This document shows positions 33,517-45,837 of a DNA stretch of 64,000 nt, piece by piece. Below the pieces are notes generated by a model. That model was not told where the DNA came from. It saw only the letters and a list, made by a program, of their open reading frames with translations, and ran no database searches. The translations under genes and the position numbers were made by a program. Every line of letters begins with the position of its first letter. Within the stretch, counting starts at the first letter, position 1. This stretch comes from Sorghum bicolor (lineage: Eukaryota; Streptophyta; Magnoliopsida; Poales; Poaceae): NCBI RefSeq assembly GCF_000003195.3, contig NC_012872.2:6572001-6636000 (forward strand), given 5' to 3'.

Positions 33517-36500
33517 TCAACGTCCATAGGGTCCTGCTCTATCGCTGCACAACTCATCATCAATATCAATACTGTCCAGGCACATCAGGTTGTTGTTGAC
33601 ACTCGGCTCCGAGCTAGCATTGCTGCTTGTTGCGAGCGGTGAGTCTGAAACACTTATCGGTCTGCTCCTTGTGGATCCTGAACGTGCACTATGAACAGAT
33701 GATGCAGGGATGCTTGTCATAAGAGGCCGTAAATTGTTTGGAATGCTGCGCCTTATGTCCTGTAAACAATTACACCTCAAGGTCAATCAACTGAACATAG
33801 ATAATGTTGTTAACTAAACTGAGCAGAAGTAAAACATACCATATGCCGAAGTGCCATATCCAGTGATTTTTTCGACAAAGTTCTACCAAAGCCTGAGCTA
33901 TCTGGAGAATTCGAAGATTTACCAGATAGACTATTGAGGCTGGATCTTTGATCATCATGCTTTGGAGGAACTAGCCTTCTCATGTTCACAACCCTTTCAA
34001 CCATCTTATTACCCATTTGAACTGGATTCACACTGTCACCTCCATTGAGATGTGATCTTCTCACTGCTGGCATGGAGCTCCCTGAAGGCACACTGCCACT
34101 TAAAGTCCTTCCTCTGGAGGGAGAGCAAGACTGTCGTCTTGGTCGACCAGCTGGCCCACTCTCAACAGAGCAAGATCTAGAACTAGGTGCCCCAGGTCTG
34201 CCCCTAGTGGCAGAGGTTGGTCTTTCTGGTAGCGATGTCCTTAGGTTTGGAGGCGCATCAAGAGAGAAACCAGGCATTTCAGATGGCTTCCATGGTCTTG
34301 ATTTGACAGTAGGTGAGCTGCCTCTTGAAGGTGTTGGTGCTGCAGTTTTTGCTGGTGAAGAACCTTTGGGCATTGTAGAACCTGGTTTGGAGATTGAGGA
34401 CGATCTAACTGGTGCAGCCAAGTTACCATGCTGGGCTGAAGGGGCAGAAGGTCGCCTTGTTGGGGTTGATGCCCTTGATGTAGGCTTGCTTTGCGCTGGA
34501 ATGGAGGGCCTGGATGATGGTGTTGTTGACCTGGTAGCAGGTATTGATGACCTTGAAGTAGGTGTTGATGACCTACTAGCAGGTGCGGATGCTCTGCCTG
34601 AAGGAGCTGAAGTCCTGCTAGCAGGGGCAACTGCCCTGCTTGAAGGGGTTGTTGACCTGGCTGACGGAAGTGTTGATCTAGAAGTCGGCGTTGATGATCT
34701 TGGCGCAGAAGCTCCAGTTTTGGCAGGAACAGTTGTACGGGAAGTGGGGGTCGAAGGTCTTGAACCTTTGGAACTAGCTGTCAATGCAGCACGTCCAGTT
34801 GGTGTTGAAGGCCTTGATGAATTAGTAGTAAGCCCTCCAGACGATGATGGTCGGCGGGTTGTAGCAACTGAGTTCAAGCTGTTTGATGATGCTGTCCTTA
34901 ATGGAAGGTTGGTTCTTGATGGAGGATCTGGATGATTGGACAACTGAAATAACATATTATGAGAAGATATAACAGAAAGTAATGAATCTGATGATTTACT
35001 TATCAAACTTATAGAAAGTATAATGTAACACCACAAGTAGCTCACTGAAAGGATTTCTAGTAAGAAATCATAAATTACCTAGGATTCATCACCTGAACTT
35101 CCACGATAAGGACTAGTAAAAGGCTTTTTAGACAACAGAGGCCAGCATAAAAGCACACTTCACGTCAAATACACAACGAAAATAATAAATGTTATCTTTG
35201 CATTAATCTTATAGTAGGTTCAGCAGGCAACGGATCATCTTTTGGGACCTTGCTTGTTATAGGAAACCTGATATGACTGATATCCATCCCTCTCTACAAA
35301 GTACAGTTTCATATCCCACCATGAGTTGGAATTTCAATGACTTTATGCCTGCTGAATTGAAAGTTAGAAATATTGCTTATGACAGTTTTGTACAGTTGTA
35401 CTCCCAAGAACCGAAGCACAGGACTACAGGTTATGTTCAAATGGCTCACCCTAGATTTTAAGGCAGTTTGACGAGTCTTTGGCGTTCCAGCTTGGCTCAC
35501 CGGGGACCTTTTGGACTCAACTTCTAGAGATGGGAATAGGGGAGTTCCTGGTGGCGTCAGAAGCCTGAAAGTAAACAACTTCATTGTGAGAACAGTTACA
35601 TAATAACTTCAAAACTGCAGTCCAGAAGTGACCTCCAATGAAATCTATGATGCAGCAGAATGGACTTAAATGCTAAATTTAGAGAATACAAGCAACAGAA
35701 GTGCCAAAATATGTAGGATACCACCCAAGTCTGAAATGACATCAGATATCTATCTCATACAGAGTTTCTGATATTTGCACTCTGGATGGATAACACACAA
35801 ACCTACTAAATCAGTTGATTTGAATCACTTCCCTAGCCACTTAGATTAGCTTAACCAAATCAAGTAGCTAAGAACCAAAAAAGAAAAATGTCATGTGAGC
35901 TTAGTTACATAGTCCACCTGCTCTCTACCAACCACACATCAGCAAGCAATTGACAAAATGAAATTGTCTTCATGTGTTAACATGGCCACCTATAATCTGA
36001 TTACTTAGGAATCCTATACTCTATCAACTAGAAAAAATCCCAAACTAACAAAGAAAAGGTAATATGTGTCATTATCACTAATCATATAAATTTCTCACAC
36101 CTGCTACCAAACAAATACAGTTCAAATCAACTAGGACCAAGATTGGTAGCCAGGTCATAGGAATTAAGGCATCCTGACTAACACCTGATACCAAACAAAT
36201 ACAGTTCAAATCAACCAGGACCAAGATTGGTAGCCTGTAGGTCATAGGAATTAAGGCATCCGATGTCAAAATGTGTCCAATACAGAACTATTACGTCTAC
36301 CGAAAAAGCACCAGATTCACAAGAAACATGTCAAGTTAGAAAGACATTGGCGAGCTAACCAACCAGAAAGCAAAGAGAAGGAACTCAACTGATTGATAAC
36401 TCCAGAAACAGATAGCACAACTTTATGATCATGCATTAACTAGACAAGCAATCAGAAAAAGGAGCAGAAACCAGGGATGACAAGAGATCTAGCTGTTGCC

Positions 36501-37430
36501 TCCAACAACCACCATGACCCATCCTTCCCAGCAACACCAACTGAATTCTAACTAACATCACTAAAGTTTCACGTAAGACAAACTTTATGGTACACGGTCA
36601 ACAACCTAACAGATAAATGCATGGACAGAAAGCAAGGCAACTGAAGAATGAAGATTTAGTTTGAAACTTATGAAGCCCTAGAGTTTTCAGTTTTGTCAGT
36701 CCTGCAGGCATTCAGCACCGGGAAGGTGGGAACCAGGAATCAAGATTTAGGGAGCCCGCACTAATATTACACAGCTAAAACCTCATCAAACTCCCTGAAG
36801 CCCTAAACGAGAATAGAACAGAGCAGAAATGAAGTTCACAATGCGAATTGGCTATAATCATTCTGGCACCGATGGCTATGTTGCCCACAACCCAAATAAC
36901 AGAAATTTGGTAGCTAATTAGTGAGAATTCGGTAGCTAATGCCAGTAAAAGCTCGGAACTGAAGCACCCACCAGTCGTAATCGTTCTTGTCGCCGGCGTC
37001 TGCATTGAGGAAGTCGTCCGCTCCCCCAGGCGCCCTCCTAAATCCGCAGCCAGCCACCTTGTAAGCCGCCGGCTTGGGCTCTACGACCACAAAACCAAAA
37101 CAAGATAAGCTAGGGTTTCCCTGAGCACAGGAGTACAATAAAATGCAAAGGAACGGCCGGAGCAAGGCCCGAAGAAGAGCCCGAAATGAAGCTCTCACCG
37201 GCGGGCGGCGGCGGGTCGAGGAGCAGCATCCCGTCACCGGCGACTGCGTCGCCGGAGAGCAGGAGCTGGTCCGCCGCAGCGGCCGCGGCCGCGGCAGCAG
37301 CGCCGCGCTCCTTCTCGCGCCGGCGCATCTCGAGGAAGAGCGCGAGCTCCTCATCCTTCTCCTTGATGACGGCGCCGAGCGTCCGCCCCCTGGCGTCGCC
37401 GTCCGCCATGCCCACCACCCGGCGCTGCAT
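33517..37430 (-). CDS. Ser/Pro/Arg-rich basic protein, BPP-like
   Basis: Five exons join in frame: 37199-37430, 36972-37080, 35450-35564, 33840-34943 and 33517-33759. All have GT-AG borders and give 600 residues from the ATG at 37,428-37,430. The N-terminus has KEKDEELALFLEMRRREKE and an Ala run. Exons 2-3 create NDYDWLLTPPGTPLFPSLE, a signature of this plant family. Exon 4 is a long basic array of STPTSR/RPSTP-type repeats, followed by RSRPWKPSEMPGFSLD-like and PGAPSSRSCS segments. The C-terminus carries MVERVVNMRRL and KSLDMALRHMDIRRSIP. Related Arabidopsis proteins (often annotated as proline-rich or flocculation-like; BPP family) associate with microtubules; that role is inferred from family. 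The ORF at 34,045-34,935 on the plus strand is an antisense shadow of the repeats. A second in-frame Met at about residue 8 is an alternative start. Confidence 0.87.
36097..36261. repeat. 84-bp tandem duplication in BPP-like intron 2
   Basis: Two units starting ACACCTG at 36097 and 36181 share CCAAACAAATACAGTTCAAA and GGTCATAGGAATTAAGGCAT. Confidence 0.9.
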
Positions 37431-37990
37431 CGGCGTCACTCCCCCGGCGCGGCCTCCAGCTGCATTAGGGTTCCGGCCGGCCGGCGGGCGAGATCTGTGG
37501 CGCGGGCAGGCGACGGGAGCAGGGGGGAAGTGAGCGAGTGAGGGGGGGATGCAGTGGGAGTGAAGCCAACGGAAGCTGGGAGAGAGGGTGGTGGTGGATG
37601 GGGATGGCGCCCGTCGGTGTCCCTGTCTCGTGGTGGTGAGTCTCCCTGGTGTTGGTGCCTCTCTCTCGCGCGCGCGCGTGGTGCGAGACTGCTATGATGC
37701 TTGCTTTCAGCTCAGGATTGGCGATGGCGATGGAGATTGGAGGAGGGTGGAGTGGATGGAGCTGTGAAGGGGAAGGGAAGGGAGATTGCGGTTTGAAATT
37801 GAATTGGGTGGAGTTTTGAGCTGCGGATGGGGGATTTTGGGGGAGGACGGACGACTGTTGTCTGTGTCTGTGTCCGTGCTTGCCTTTTTTATTATTATGT
37901 GATGTGAGCTGAGGCAGAGTTAATAAATGGTTTGGCATATATGTTTAAATGCTAGTGCCACAGCGGTAGTGAACACGAGCGAGCTTTTCT
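37431..37990. other. Promoter side of the BPP-like gene
   Basis: It is GC-rich near the start codon, then has CT/GA-rich and CGCG microsatellite-like stretches (about 37,660-37,680). No further gene is visible before the disrupted MITE. Confidence 0.45.
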
Positions 37991-38047
37991 GAGCTTTTGT
38001 TTAGTTTCAAAAAATATTTGGATTTGGTTACCGTAGCATCTTTATTT
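37991..38047. mobile_element. Tourist-like MITE, left part, split by retrotransposon
   Basis: GAGCTTTTGTTTAGTTTC through TACCGTAGCATCTTTATTTT matches the left third of the common MITE family. The right part resumes at 50,402 after the Tat-lineage element. Confidence 0.75.
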
Positions 38048-38752
38048 TATTGACACCGTTTTTGGACACGTGCCCAGACCGGCAGAATGAGACGGCGGTG
38101 TTTTGTCTACAGGATGAGTTGCCGATGAGGATGGTTGCCGATGAAAGAGGGGTTGAACGTGACTAAGTCTATAGGTGGTGATGTGTCTGTGCCGATGGCT
38201 ATCACAAGAAAGTCTGCCGATGACTATGACAAGGGAATCTGCCGATCATATGAAGGGAGAGTCCGGAAGCTGTCGATCGGTTTGTGGAAGAGTTTCAGCT
38301 TGTCACGGGGGATAGCTTTATTATTTCTTTAGTTATTTAAATCGTTTTGTATACAAATTCCGTGTAATTTGGAATTCGAATTCTAATCGTGTCTGGTTGT
38401 AGCTTTTTGAGTAGGGTATAAATATAGACCCTAGGACCTTGTAATGAGACATCTATCAATCAATCAAACACACATTTTTACTCATATTCCAGCATCTACT
38501 TTTTTTCGACGACTTCGTCATACTTTTTCTCTTTTATTACGAGTTCTTAGGAATTTGTCGACTTAAGCTCGGCGTGTTCTCGAGTTCCGCGTGAGTACCT
38601 CTTAGCCGTGACATCCGGGCGCATCGCTGTTGTCAGGACTAAAGTATTCGAGTTATCACCTTTGCCGATAGTAAGGTTAAATCGGCTGGCACGCCTTAAC
38701 GTTTGAATCGGGTATTAGCCCTTTGTGTTTGCAGATCAGTTTTGCATCAACA
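38048..38752 (+). repeat. 5' LTR of the Tat-lineage element
   Basis: It starts TATTGACACCG (TG mutated to TA) and ends TTTGCATCAACA. A TATAAATA box at 38,417-38,424 is the likely promoter. Several GCCGAT words lie in the first 250 bp. Confidence 0.93.
38417..38424 (+). promoter_or_regulatory. LTR TATA box
   Basis: TATAAATA inside the 5' LTR, about 335 bp before its end. The same box is at 50,066-50,073 in the 3' LTR. Confidence 0.75.
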
Positions 38753-38759
38753 CATCTTT

Positions 38760-38777
38760 TGGCACGCTCAGTGGGAC
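38760..38777 (+). other. Primer-binding site of the Tat-lineage element
   Basis: TGGCACGCTCAGTGGGAC starts eight bases after the LTR, the position and style of a tRNA-derived primer-binding site. I do not name the primer tRNA. Confidence 0.7.
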
Positions 38778-38798
38778 AGATTCAAGATCAAGATCAAC

Positions 38799-41479
38799 AT
38801 GTCGATCTCTGACTTTGATCAGGAGAACGTCATCCCCGTGACGGAAGCCAATCTCAAGGATGAGCAGAAGCAAGCTATTGCCCAAGCCATGGAGGAATAC
38901 AAGCTGCAATGCCTGAAGTCCTTCAGCATAAACAGGAGCGGCGAGGTGATCCAAAAGGATGCACTGCCGACACCACGGCAGGTTACTTTCGAAGCCAATC
39001 CTGGCAAGCTTCAAGATATGGTTGACAGTGCTATCAACCGTGCTTTGATCAACCAAGCTGGCGTACTGTCTAATACGGTTTTCAATGCCGTGGCAAGAAC
39101 TTTCAAGGAAGGACAAATCCCACCGATTATGTGGGCCCCACTCATCATCAGCCAACATCACCGGAGGTCACGGCTCCATCGGCTGCTATGGCCGCTGCGA
39201 GTGCACAATCTGCCGTCCCTCCAAGTACGTTGGGAGCTACTAATGCACAATCTGTGCCGATGACAACTAACCCGCAGACTTCAGGTGGGCAGAATAAACT
39301 GACTACAGATATGTTGGCATCGGCAATGTCAGGGTTGACTCCTCCTCCCAACTGGTGGGGTTATGGTATGCCTCCAGAGTTGACGCCGGGTACATCGCAG
39401 ATAACTAACATGAGGGGCAAGGTTTCTATGGCATCGGCGCCTCCCAATGCGCCGTTGAACCAGAGTCCTCGGTATACTACAACTACTACTGCGAGGCCTC
39501 ACACTGGGAATCCTCAAGATTCAATGTTCCAGATGCCTAATGCATCGGCAGATTCAATGCTGATGCAACAGAGGTCTATGGTCCAGTCGGGGTATGTCAA
39601 TTTAATGATGATGCCCAATTACCAATCATCGGCAGCGCCTATGCCGATGAACGCTAATAATGGATGGCTTGGGCAGCAAGTCTTTCCACAAACGCCCCAA
39701 CAGAGTTACCGGGCTACAGGGTTCCAGCAAGGACAGATCTATCCCGGATTCCAGAATCAGGGGATCCCTAACCAGCCAATGAATCTCGGACAGCAAGTCG
39801 GGGGGCAGCAAAATGGTGGACAGCAGTTTGGTGGTCCGCAAATTGGAGGCCAGATGATCAACCCAATGTTCCGTGCGGATCGTGTCCCAAACAGACACGT
39901 GGAGGCTCACCATCAGATGCCGGATCCGCAACCTCCTCATCGGCAGGAGACCGATGCGTACTGGGCCGATAAGATTGCTGAAGTAATAAGAGACCAATTT
40001 GGGATAAAACCCAAAGTCAACACTTACTCTTATCGGACACCGTATCCTCCCGCATATGATTTGATTTCGCTTCCACATCGGTACGAGGTGCCAGATTTTA
40101 CTAAGTTTTCTGGGCAAGACGGCACGTCAACCATGGAGCATGTCAACAGGTTCATCATTCAATGCGGAGAAGCCGGTAACAGGGACGAATTGAGGGTTCG
40201 TCTATTTTCATCATCATTGTCTGGATCGGCCTTTACCTGGTTCATATCACTACCTCCTAACTCAGTGATCACTTGGGCCGATCTGGAGAAACAATTCCAC
40301 AAATACTTCTTTTCTGGGGTTCATGAGAAGAAGATCACCGATTTGGTTAAGTTGAGGCAACGCAATGATGAATCAGTTGAGGGTTTTGTGCAGAGGATAC
40401 GGGAAGTCAAAAATAAATGTTATAGTCTGGTTCTAGATGATCGGCAGCTAGCCGATTTGGCTTTCCAGGGCTTATTGCCACACATCAGGGATAAGTATGC
40501 CTCTCATGAGTTTGAAAGCTTAAGTCATTTGGTGCAGAGGATTTCTGATCAAGACATCAAGCCTTTCGAGCCCAAAAGAGCATGGAACAAGAAGGTATCA
40601 TTTGTTGATGAGGCAACGAGCTCAGATTCTGATGAGGAACCAGTCATCGGCTTGGCAGAGTGGGTAAAAAACAAGAAGCCGATGTCTTGCCCTTTTGGGC
40701 AGAAGGAACCAGAGAAGTTCGCTTTTGACACCGCTAAGGCCGATAGGATATTTGATTTTCTACTTCAGGAAGGTCAGATCAAGCTGTCTCCTAATCACGT
40801 GATCCCATCGGCTGAGGAGTTAAAGAGGATGAAATATTGCAAGTGGCATAATGCAACTTCTCATGATACCAATGAGTGCAAGGTTTTCAGACAGCAGCTG
40901 CAATCGGCTATAGAGTCTGGGAGAATCAAGTTTGACAGTTCCAAGACCCAGAAGCCGATGAAGATAGACCAACATTCTTTCCCGACAAACATGTTGGATG
41001 CTAAGGGAAAGGCTAAGGTCTTAACATTAGAAGCAGCCGAGAGAAGTGCATCGGTAGATCCTCAGCATCAAGTTACTACTGCCGATGCAAGAGGTAGGGG
41101 CTTGGTTCATGAAGGAACCAGCTCAGGTAGGCCTCCTCGGTCTGGCATCGTTATAACTCATAGAAGGCCTCGAGATAAGTGGCAACAACGGGAAGATCGG
41201 TATCGGCGCCAGCAAGAGGATTATCGTCGGGAGGAAGAGAGACGCCGACAGGAGTGGAATCGGCATAGAGATCACTGGAACTGTCCGTTCTTCATCCATT
41301 GTTGGGAAGAGAATATTAAGCTTCCCACTGTCAGAGACTGTCCGGAGTGCAATGGTTATGATCGGTATGATAGGACCGATCGGCGTTATCATGATGACAA
41401 TCGGCGATTTAATGGGCCGATCAGAGGAAGGGCATCAGTTCATGATCGGCTGGGGGGGCAGGCTCAGTGTGCACGATAG
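38799..41479 (+). pseudogene. gag of the Tat-lineage element, two frameshifts
   Basis: The frame starts MSISDFDQENVIPVTEANL at 38,799 and runs to about 39,129, where a lost base moves it into the frame 39,131-41,479. That frame has a Gln/Asn/Met-rich linker (about 39,550-39,900). It then carries the retrotransposon capsid region (YEVPDFTKFSGQDG, SGSAFTWFISLPPNSV, TWADLEKQFHKYFF, LVKLRQRNDESVEGFVQRI), a Cys/His segment (YCKWHNATSHDTNEC), and a basic Arg-rich tail with CPFFIHCWEEN and CPEC. An extra G in a run of six near 41,452-41,457 ends the frame at TAG. Downstream the protease frame continues with a duplicated SVHDRLG phrase. Gag would form the virus-like particle that packages the element RNA. 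Confidence 0.88.
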
Positions 41480-42455
41480 GCTTGGCGATCGTGTCCAATA
41501 TTTTCCCAGGAATCAGGAAGAGCTCGAGGAGATGGCTAATGCACGAGTTCCCGATGAGTTCATATTTTCCAGGGATGCTAATACGCATCGGATGGAGTCG
41601 AGAGAGAATCGACGCCCAGCAGCAAGGCAGAAGCCACTTCCTCCATGGTGTCCGGAAGGACTGACCAAGACACAGAAGAGGAGATTGCAGCACGAAAGGC
41701 AAGAAGGGCTAAGCAAGGGCGAGAGCTCTGGAAAACCTGAGGATCAACAACAACCAGATCCTAAGGGGAAAGGTCCATCGGCAGGTGTCAACATGGTCTT
41801 TATGTTGCCGATGGAATTCCTTGCGCCATCCAGTGATGATGAGGTGGAGTTTTCCGATCAAATAGCTCAGTTGGCTCTAGATCCGATGACGGCTATCTTC
41901 GAGAAGCCTGCCGATGATGAAAGACAGCATCTCAAGGCTCTGTTTGTCAAAGGAAGGGTTGATGGGCAGCCGATGACTAAGATCTTAATTGATGGAGGAG
42001 CTGCTATCAATATCATGCCATATGCGGTGTATCGGAAGCTTGGAAAAGGAGATCAAGATCTAACCAAGACCGACATGATGCTCAAAGACTTTGAGGGGAA
42101 TGTGTCTCCGGTCAGGGGGGCAATATGCGTAGAGTTGACCATCGGCAGCAAAACCTTGCCGACAACCTTCTTCGTGATCAGTGGAAAGGGTGCTTACAAC
42201 CTGCTGTTGGGAAGAGATTGGATTCATGCTAATTGTTGCATCCCATCTACAATGCACCAATGTTTGGTTCAGTGGGTAGGTGACAAAATTGAGATTGTCT
42301 CGGGAGATTCTTTTTATGTCATTGCGTCAGCTGAGGCGGATACCTATGAGAGGACCAGGTGCATTTCAGGAGAAGTTTGGGAGAAAGATTTTCTCAAGGT
42401 TGCCGATTACGAGATTCCACCGATCCAAGCAGTCGGTTCTGACGACGGTTTCTAA
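41460..42455 (+). pseudogene. Aspartic protease of the Tat-lineage element
   Basis: The active-site region reads KILIDGGAAINIM near 41,980-42,020, the DGG variant found in plant Ty3/gypsy proteases. The flap/second half reads AYNLLLGRDWIHANCCIPST. The upstream part is a linker after gag. The frame ends at TAA (42,453-42,455) and the RT frame resumes in another phase, so a frameshift near 42,440 breaks the polyprotein. The enzyme would have cut Gag-Pol into its parts. Confidence 0.85.
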
Positions 42456-44635
42456 TGGATAGGTTCGCCGATGATGGAAAGTTAGGCCAGGGATTCACAT
42501 CGACCGATGATTTGGTAGAAGTAGATATCGGTAGTGGTGATAAGCCTAGACCTACTTTTATTAGTGCTAAGTTAAATCCTGAATGTAAGCATCAATTAAC
42601 CAATTTGTTAAAGGAATATAAAGATTGCTTTGCTTGGGATTATACCGAGATGCCTGGTTTAGACCGATCAATTGTTGAACATCGGTTGCCTATCAAGTCT
42701 GGATTTCGGCCACATCAGCAGCCAGCTCGCCGATGTAATCCTAATATTCTTCCTGACATCAAAGCCGAAATAACCAAACTTATTGAAGCTAAATTTATTC
42801 GGCAGTGTCGGTATGCCGAATGGATTTCCAATGTTGTTCCGGTCTACAAGAAGAACGGGAAACTTCGGGTCTGCATTGATTTCAGGAACCTTAACAAAGC
42901 CACGCCGATGGATGGATACCCGATGCCAGTTGCCGATCTGTTGGTTGACGCTGCAGCTGGGCATCGGATTATTAGCTTTATGGATGGTAATGCGGGGTGC
43001 AATCAAATATTCATGGCTGAAGAAGATATTCCAAAGACTGCATTCAGATGCCCTGGTCATGTTGGGTTGTTCGAGTGGATAGTTATGACTTTTGGCCTTA
43101 AGAATGCTGGTGCTACTTATCAAAGGGCCATGAATTTTATATTTCATGAGTTCATCGGCAAACTGGTAGAAATTTATATTGATGATGTGGTAGTCAAGTC
43201 CAGGGACTTCGCAAAGCATCTTGCCGATCTATGAAGGGTGTTGGAGTGCGCAAGGAAGCATGGATTGAAGATGAATCCCAATAAGTGTGCATTTGGTGTA
43301 TCAGCAGGGCAGTTTTTTGGTTTCATGGTGCATCAAAGGGAGATTGAAATTAGTCGAAGATCTATTGATGCCATCAATAAAATAGTAGCCCCTACCAACA
43401 AGACTGAGCTCCAGTCCTTGATCGGCAAGGTAAATTTTATCAGGAGATTTATATCTAATTTGTCTGGTAAAATTCGTGCTTTCAGTCCTCTTCTTAAGCT
43501 AAAAGCCGATCAAGAATTTATTTGGGGAAAAGAACAGCAGTTGGCTCTGGATGAAATCAAGAGGTATCTAGTGAATCCTCCTGTTCTCATTCCACCTCAG
43601 CAAGGAAAGCCCTTCAGATTGTATTTGTCTACCGATGGGACGGTTATCGGTTCAGCTTTAATTCAAGAATTTGAAGGGAAAGAGCGTGTAATTTATTACT
43701 TAAGCAGAAGGTTGATTGATGCTGAGACCAGGTATTCGGCCATTGAGAAACTATGCCTATGCTTATATTTTTCGTGTATCAAGTTAAGGCACTACTTGTT
43801 ATCGGCCGAATGCACTGTTGTTTGCAAAGATGATGTGGTCCGATACATGCTATCTATGCCGATTATGAGTGGCAGGATCGGTAAATGGATTTTGGCACTG
43901 TCGGAATTCGATCTGCGTTATGAATCGGCTAAGGCAGTTAAAGGGCAGATTATGGCCGATTTTGTGACTCAACATTGCGGTGCAGTGGAGGCTTTGAAAA
44001 TTGTGCCCTGGACGCTTTTCTTTGATGGATCTACATGTGACCGGGGGGTAGGGATCGGCATAGTATTAGTTTCCCCTAAGGGGAGGAGGTATGAATTTTC
44101 CTTGCCGATTGTTGCTACATCAACAAATAATCAGGCTGAGTATCAGGCTTTGATAAAGGGATTGGAGTTGTTACGGGAAGTTCGTGCTGACGTTGTCGAA
44201 GTCTTCAGGGATTCTACGTTGGTTATAAATCAATTCGCCGGGAGTTATGAATGCCGAAGTGAAGTTCTCATAACTTATTACGAGAAGAGCATGCAACTGT
44301 TAAAGGAATTCAAAGATTTCCGTTTAGAGCATGTTCCCCGATTTCATAATGAAGAGGCCAACCGGTTAGCTCAGCATGCCTCAGGATATCAGCCTATGAT
44401 TAATACAGTATCGGCAATCGATGCCGATGATTGGAGGAAAGAAATTATTGATTATTTGAAAGATCCATCTAAGAAAGTTGAAAGACGAGTTCGATTTCAC
44501 GCGACCAAGTATGTGCTCCTCGAAGGAGAATTATACTATCGAACTATTGATGGAATTCTTCTCCGATGCTTAGGTGATGATGAAGCTAGGAGTTTGATGG
44601 GAGAAATTCATGAAGGGGTGTGTGGAGCACATTAG
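42455..44635 (+). pseudogene. Reverse transcriptase and two RNase H-like domains
   Basis: Reverse transcriptase spans about 42,600-43,235, with RVCIDFRNLNKATPMDGYP, FMDGNAGCNQI and the catalytic YIDDVVVK near 43,175. An in-frame TGA at 43,232-43,234 cuts it just after HLADL; the same frame continues RVLECARKHGLKMNP. A Ty3-type RNase H follows (FRLYLSTDGTVIGSAL, about 43,615). A second RNase H-like domain, WTLFFDGSTCDRGVGIGIVL (about 44,010), has NNQAEYQALIKGLEL, the extra RNase H characteristic of the Tat lineage. A second stop, TAG at 44,633-44,635, lies at the start of the integrase zinc-binding region. Both stops look like single-base changes. Confidence 0.88.
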
Positions 44636-45689
44636 TCGGCTTCTAAGATGAAGTGGATGATTAGGAGGAATGGATATTATTGGCCGACTATACTTGAGGA
44701 TTGCTTTAAGTATTTCAAAGGGTGTCAAGGGTGTCAGAAGTTTGGTAATATTCAAAGGGCACCTGCATCGGCTATGAATCCTATCATAAAGCCTTGGCCG
44801 TTCCGAGGATGGACTATTGATCTGATCGGCCAGATTTATCCACCATCTAGCAAAGGGCATAAGTTTATTCTAGTTGCCACTGATTATTTCACTAAGTCGG
44901 TCGAGGCTATTCCTTTGAAGAAAGTCACATCGGCCAATATGATTGATTTTGTGAAGGAGCATATTATTTGCCGATTTGGGATTCCTCAAAACAATTACTA
45001 CCAATCAGGGCACTATGTTTACATCGGGGGAATTTGATGAATTTGCAATCGGTATGGGGATTAAAGTGTTGAATTCTTCTCCTTATTATGCTCAAGCCAA
45101 TGGGCAGGCCGAGGCGTCTAACAAAGGAATTATCAAGCTTATCAAACAAAAGATTGAAGAAAATCCTAAGCGGTGGCATACATTATTGAATGAAGCGTTG
45201 TGGTCCTATCGGATGGCTTGTCATGGATCAACCAAGGTGTCACCCTATCAATTGGTGTATGGACATGACGCAATGTTACCTTGGGAGATTAAGGCTGGAT
45301 CTAGGCGATTATCTTTTCAAGATCAGTTGGCTGCCGATGATTATGCCACTTTGATGACCGATGAGTTAGATGATCTAGCGGGACATCGGTTAAAGGCTTT
45401 AATGAGTATAGAAGAAAATAAGAAGAGAGTTGCTAGATGGTATGACAAAAAAGTAAAGGCTAAGGAGTTTGCCGATGGGGACTTGGTATGGAAATTAATT
45501 TTACCGATCGGGACTAAAAGTTCGAAGTTTGGAAAGTGGTCTCCTAATTGGGAAGGTCCCTATCGGATAAGTCGATCGGCTCCTGGAAATGCCTATATTC
45601 TAGAAACTCTCGAAGGAGTTGAATTTCCCAGAGCATTAAATGGTAAATATCTAAAGAAATACTACCCCAGCATATGGGTCGATGCATAG
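44560..45689 (+). pseudogene. Integrase of the Tat-lineage element, catalytic Asp lost
   Basis: The HHCC zinc finger is visible as H..H in EIHEGVCGAH and CQGCQKFG (about 44,605-44,745). The core has WTIDLIGQI (first catalytic Asp, about 44,815), then ITTNQGTMFTSGEF (about 44,985). There the expected second catalytic Asp of TDxG is Asn, consistent with a G-to-A change. The Glu of GQAEASNKG follows near 45,110. An extra A near 44,988-44,992 shifts the frame, so the protein is in two frames (44,648-45,037 and 44,976-45,689). The C-terminus has the GPF/Y-like WEGPYRI and ends IWVDA. Both lesions would prevent integration by this copy. Confidence 0.88.
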
Positions 45690-45837
45690 AAGTTTAAATG
45701 CCGATAACACTCCTATCGGCTGGATTTAAATGTTTGGGGGCAGGACTTAATGTTTCAAAAGATGCCGATAATAGTCCTATCGGCTAGACTAAAAGCTGAA
45801 AGAGCAGGAAAACACAGATGTGTCGCCGATAAGAGCC

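Noticed and set aside
34045..34935. 296-codon ORF on the plus strand rich in Gly, Asp, Glu and Leu
   Set aside because: It lies entirely antisense to exon 4 of the BPP-like gene and reflects the Ser/Pro/Arg repeat codons read backwards.
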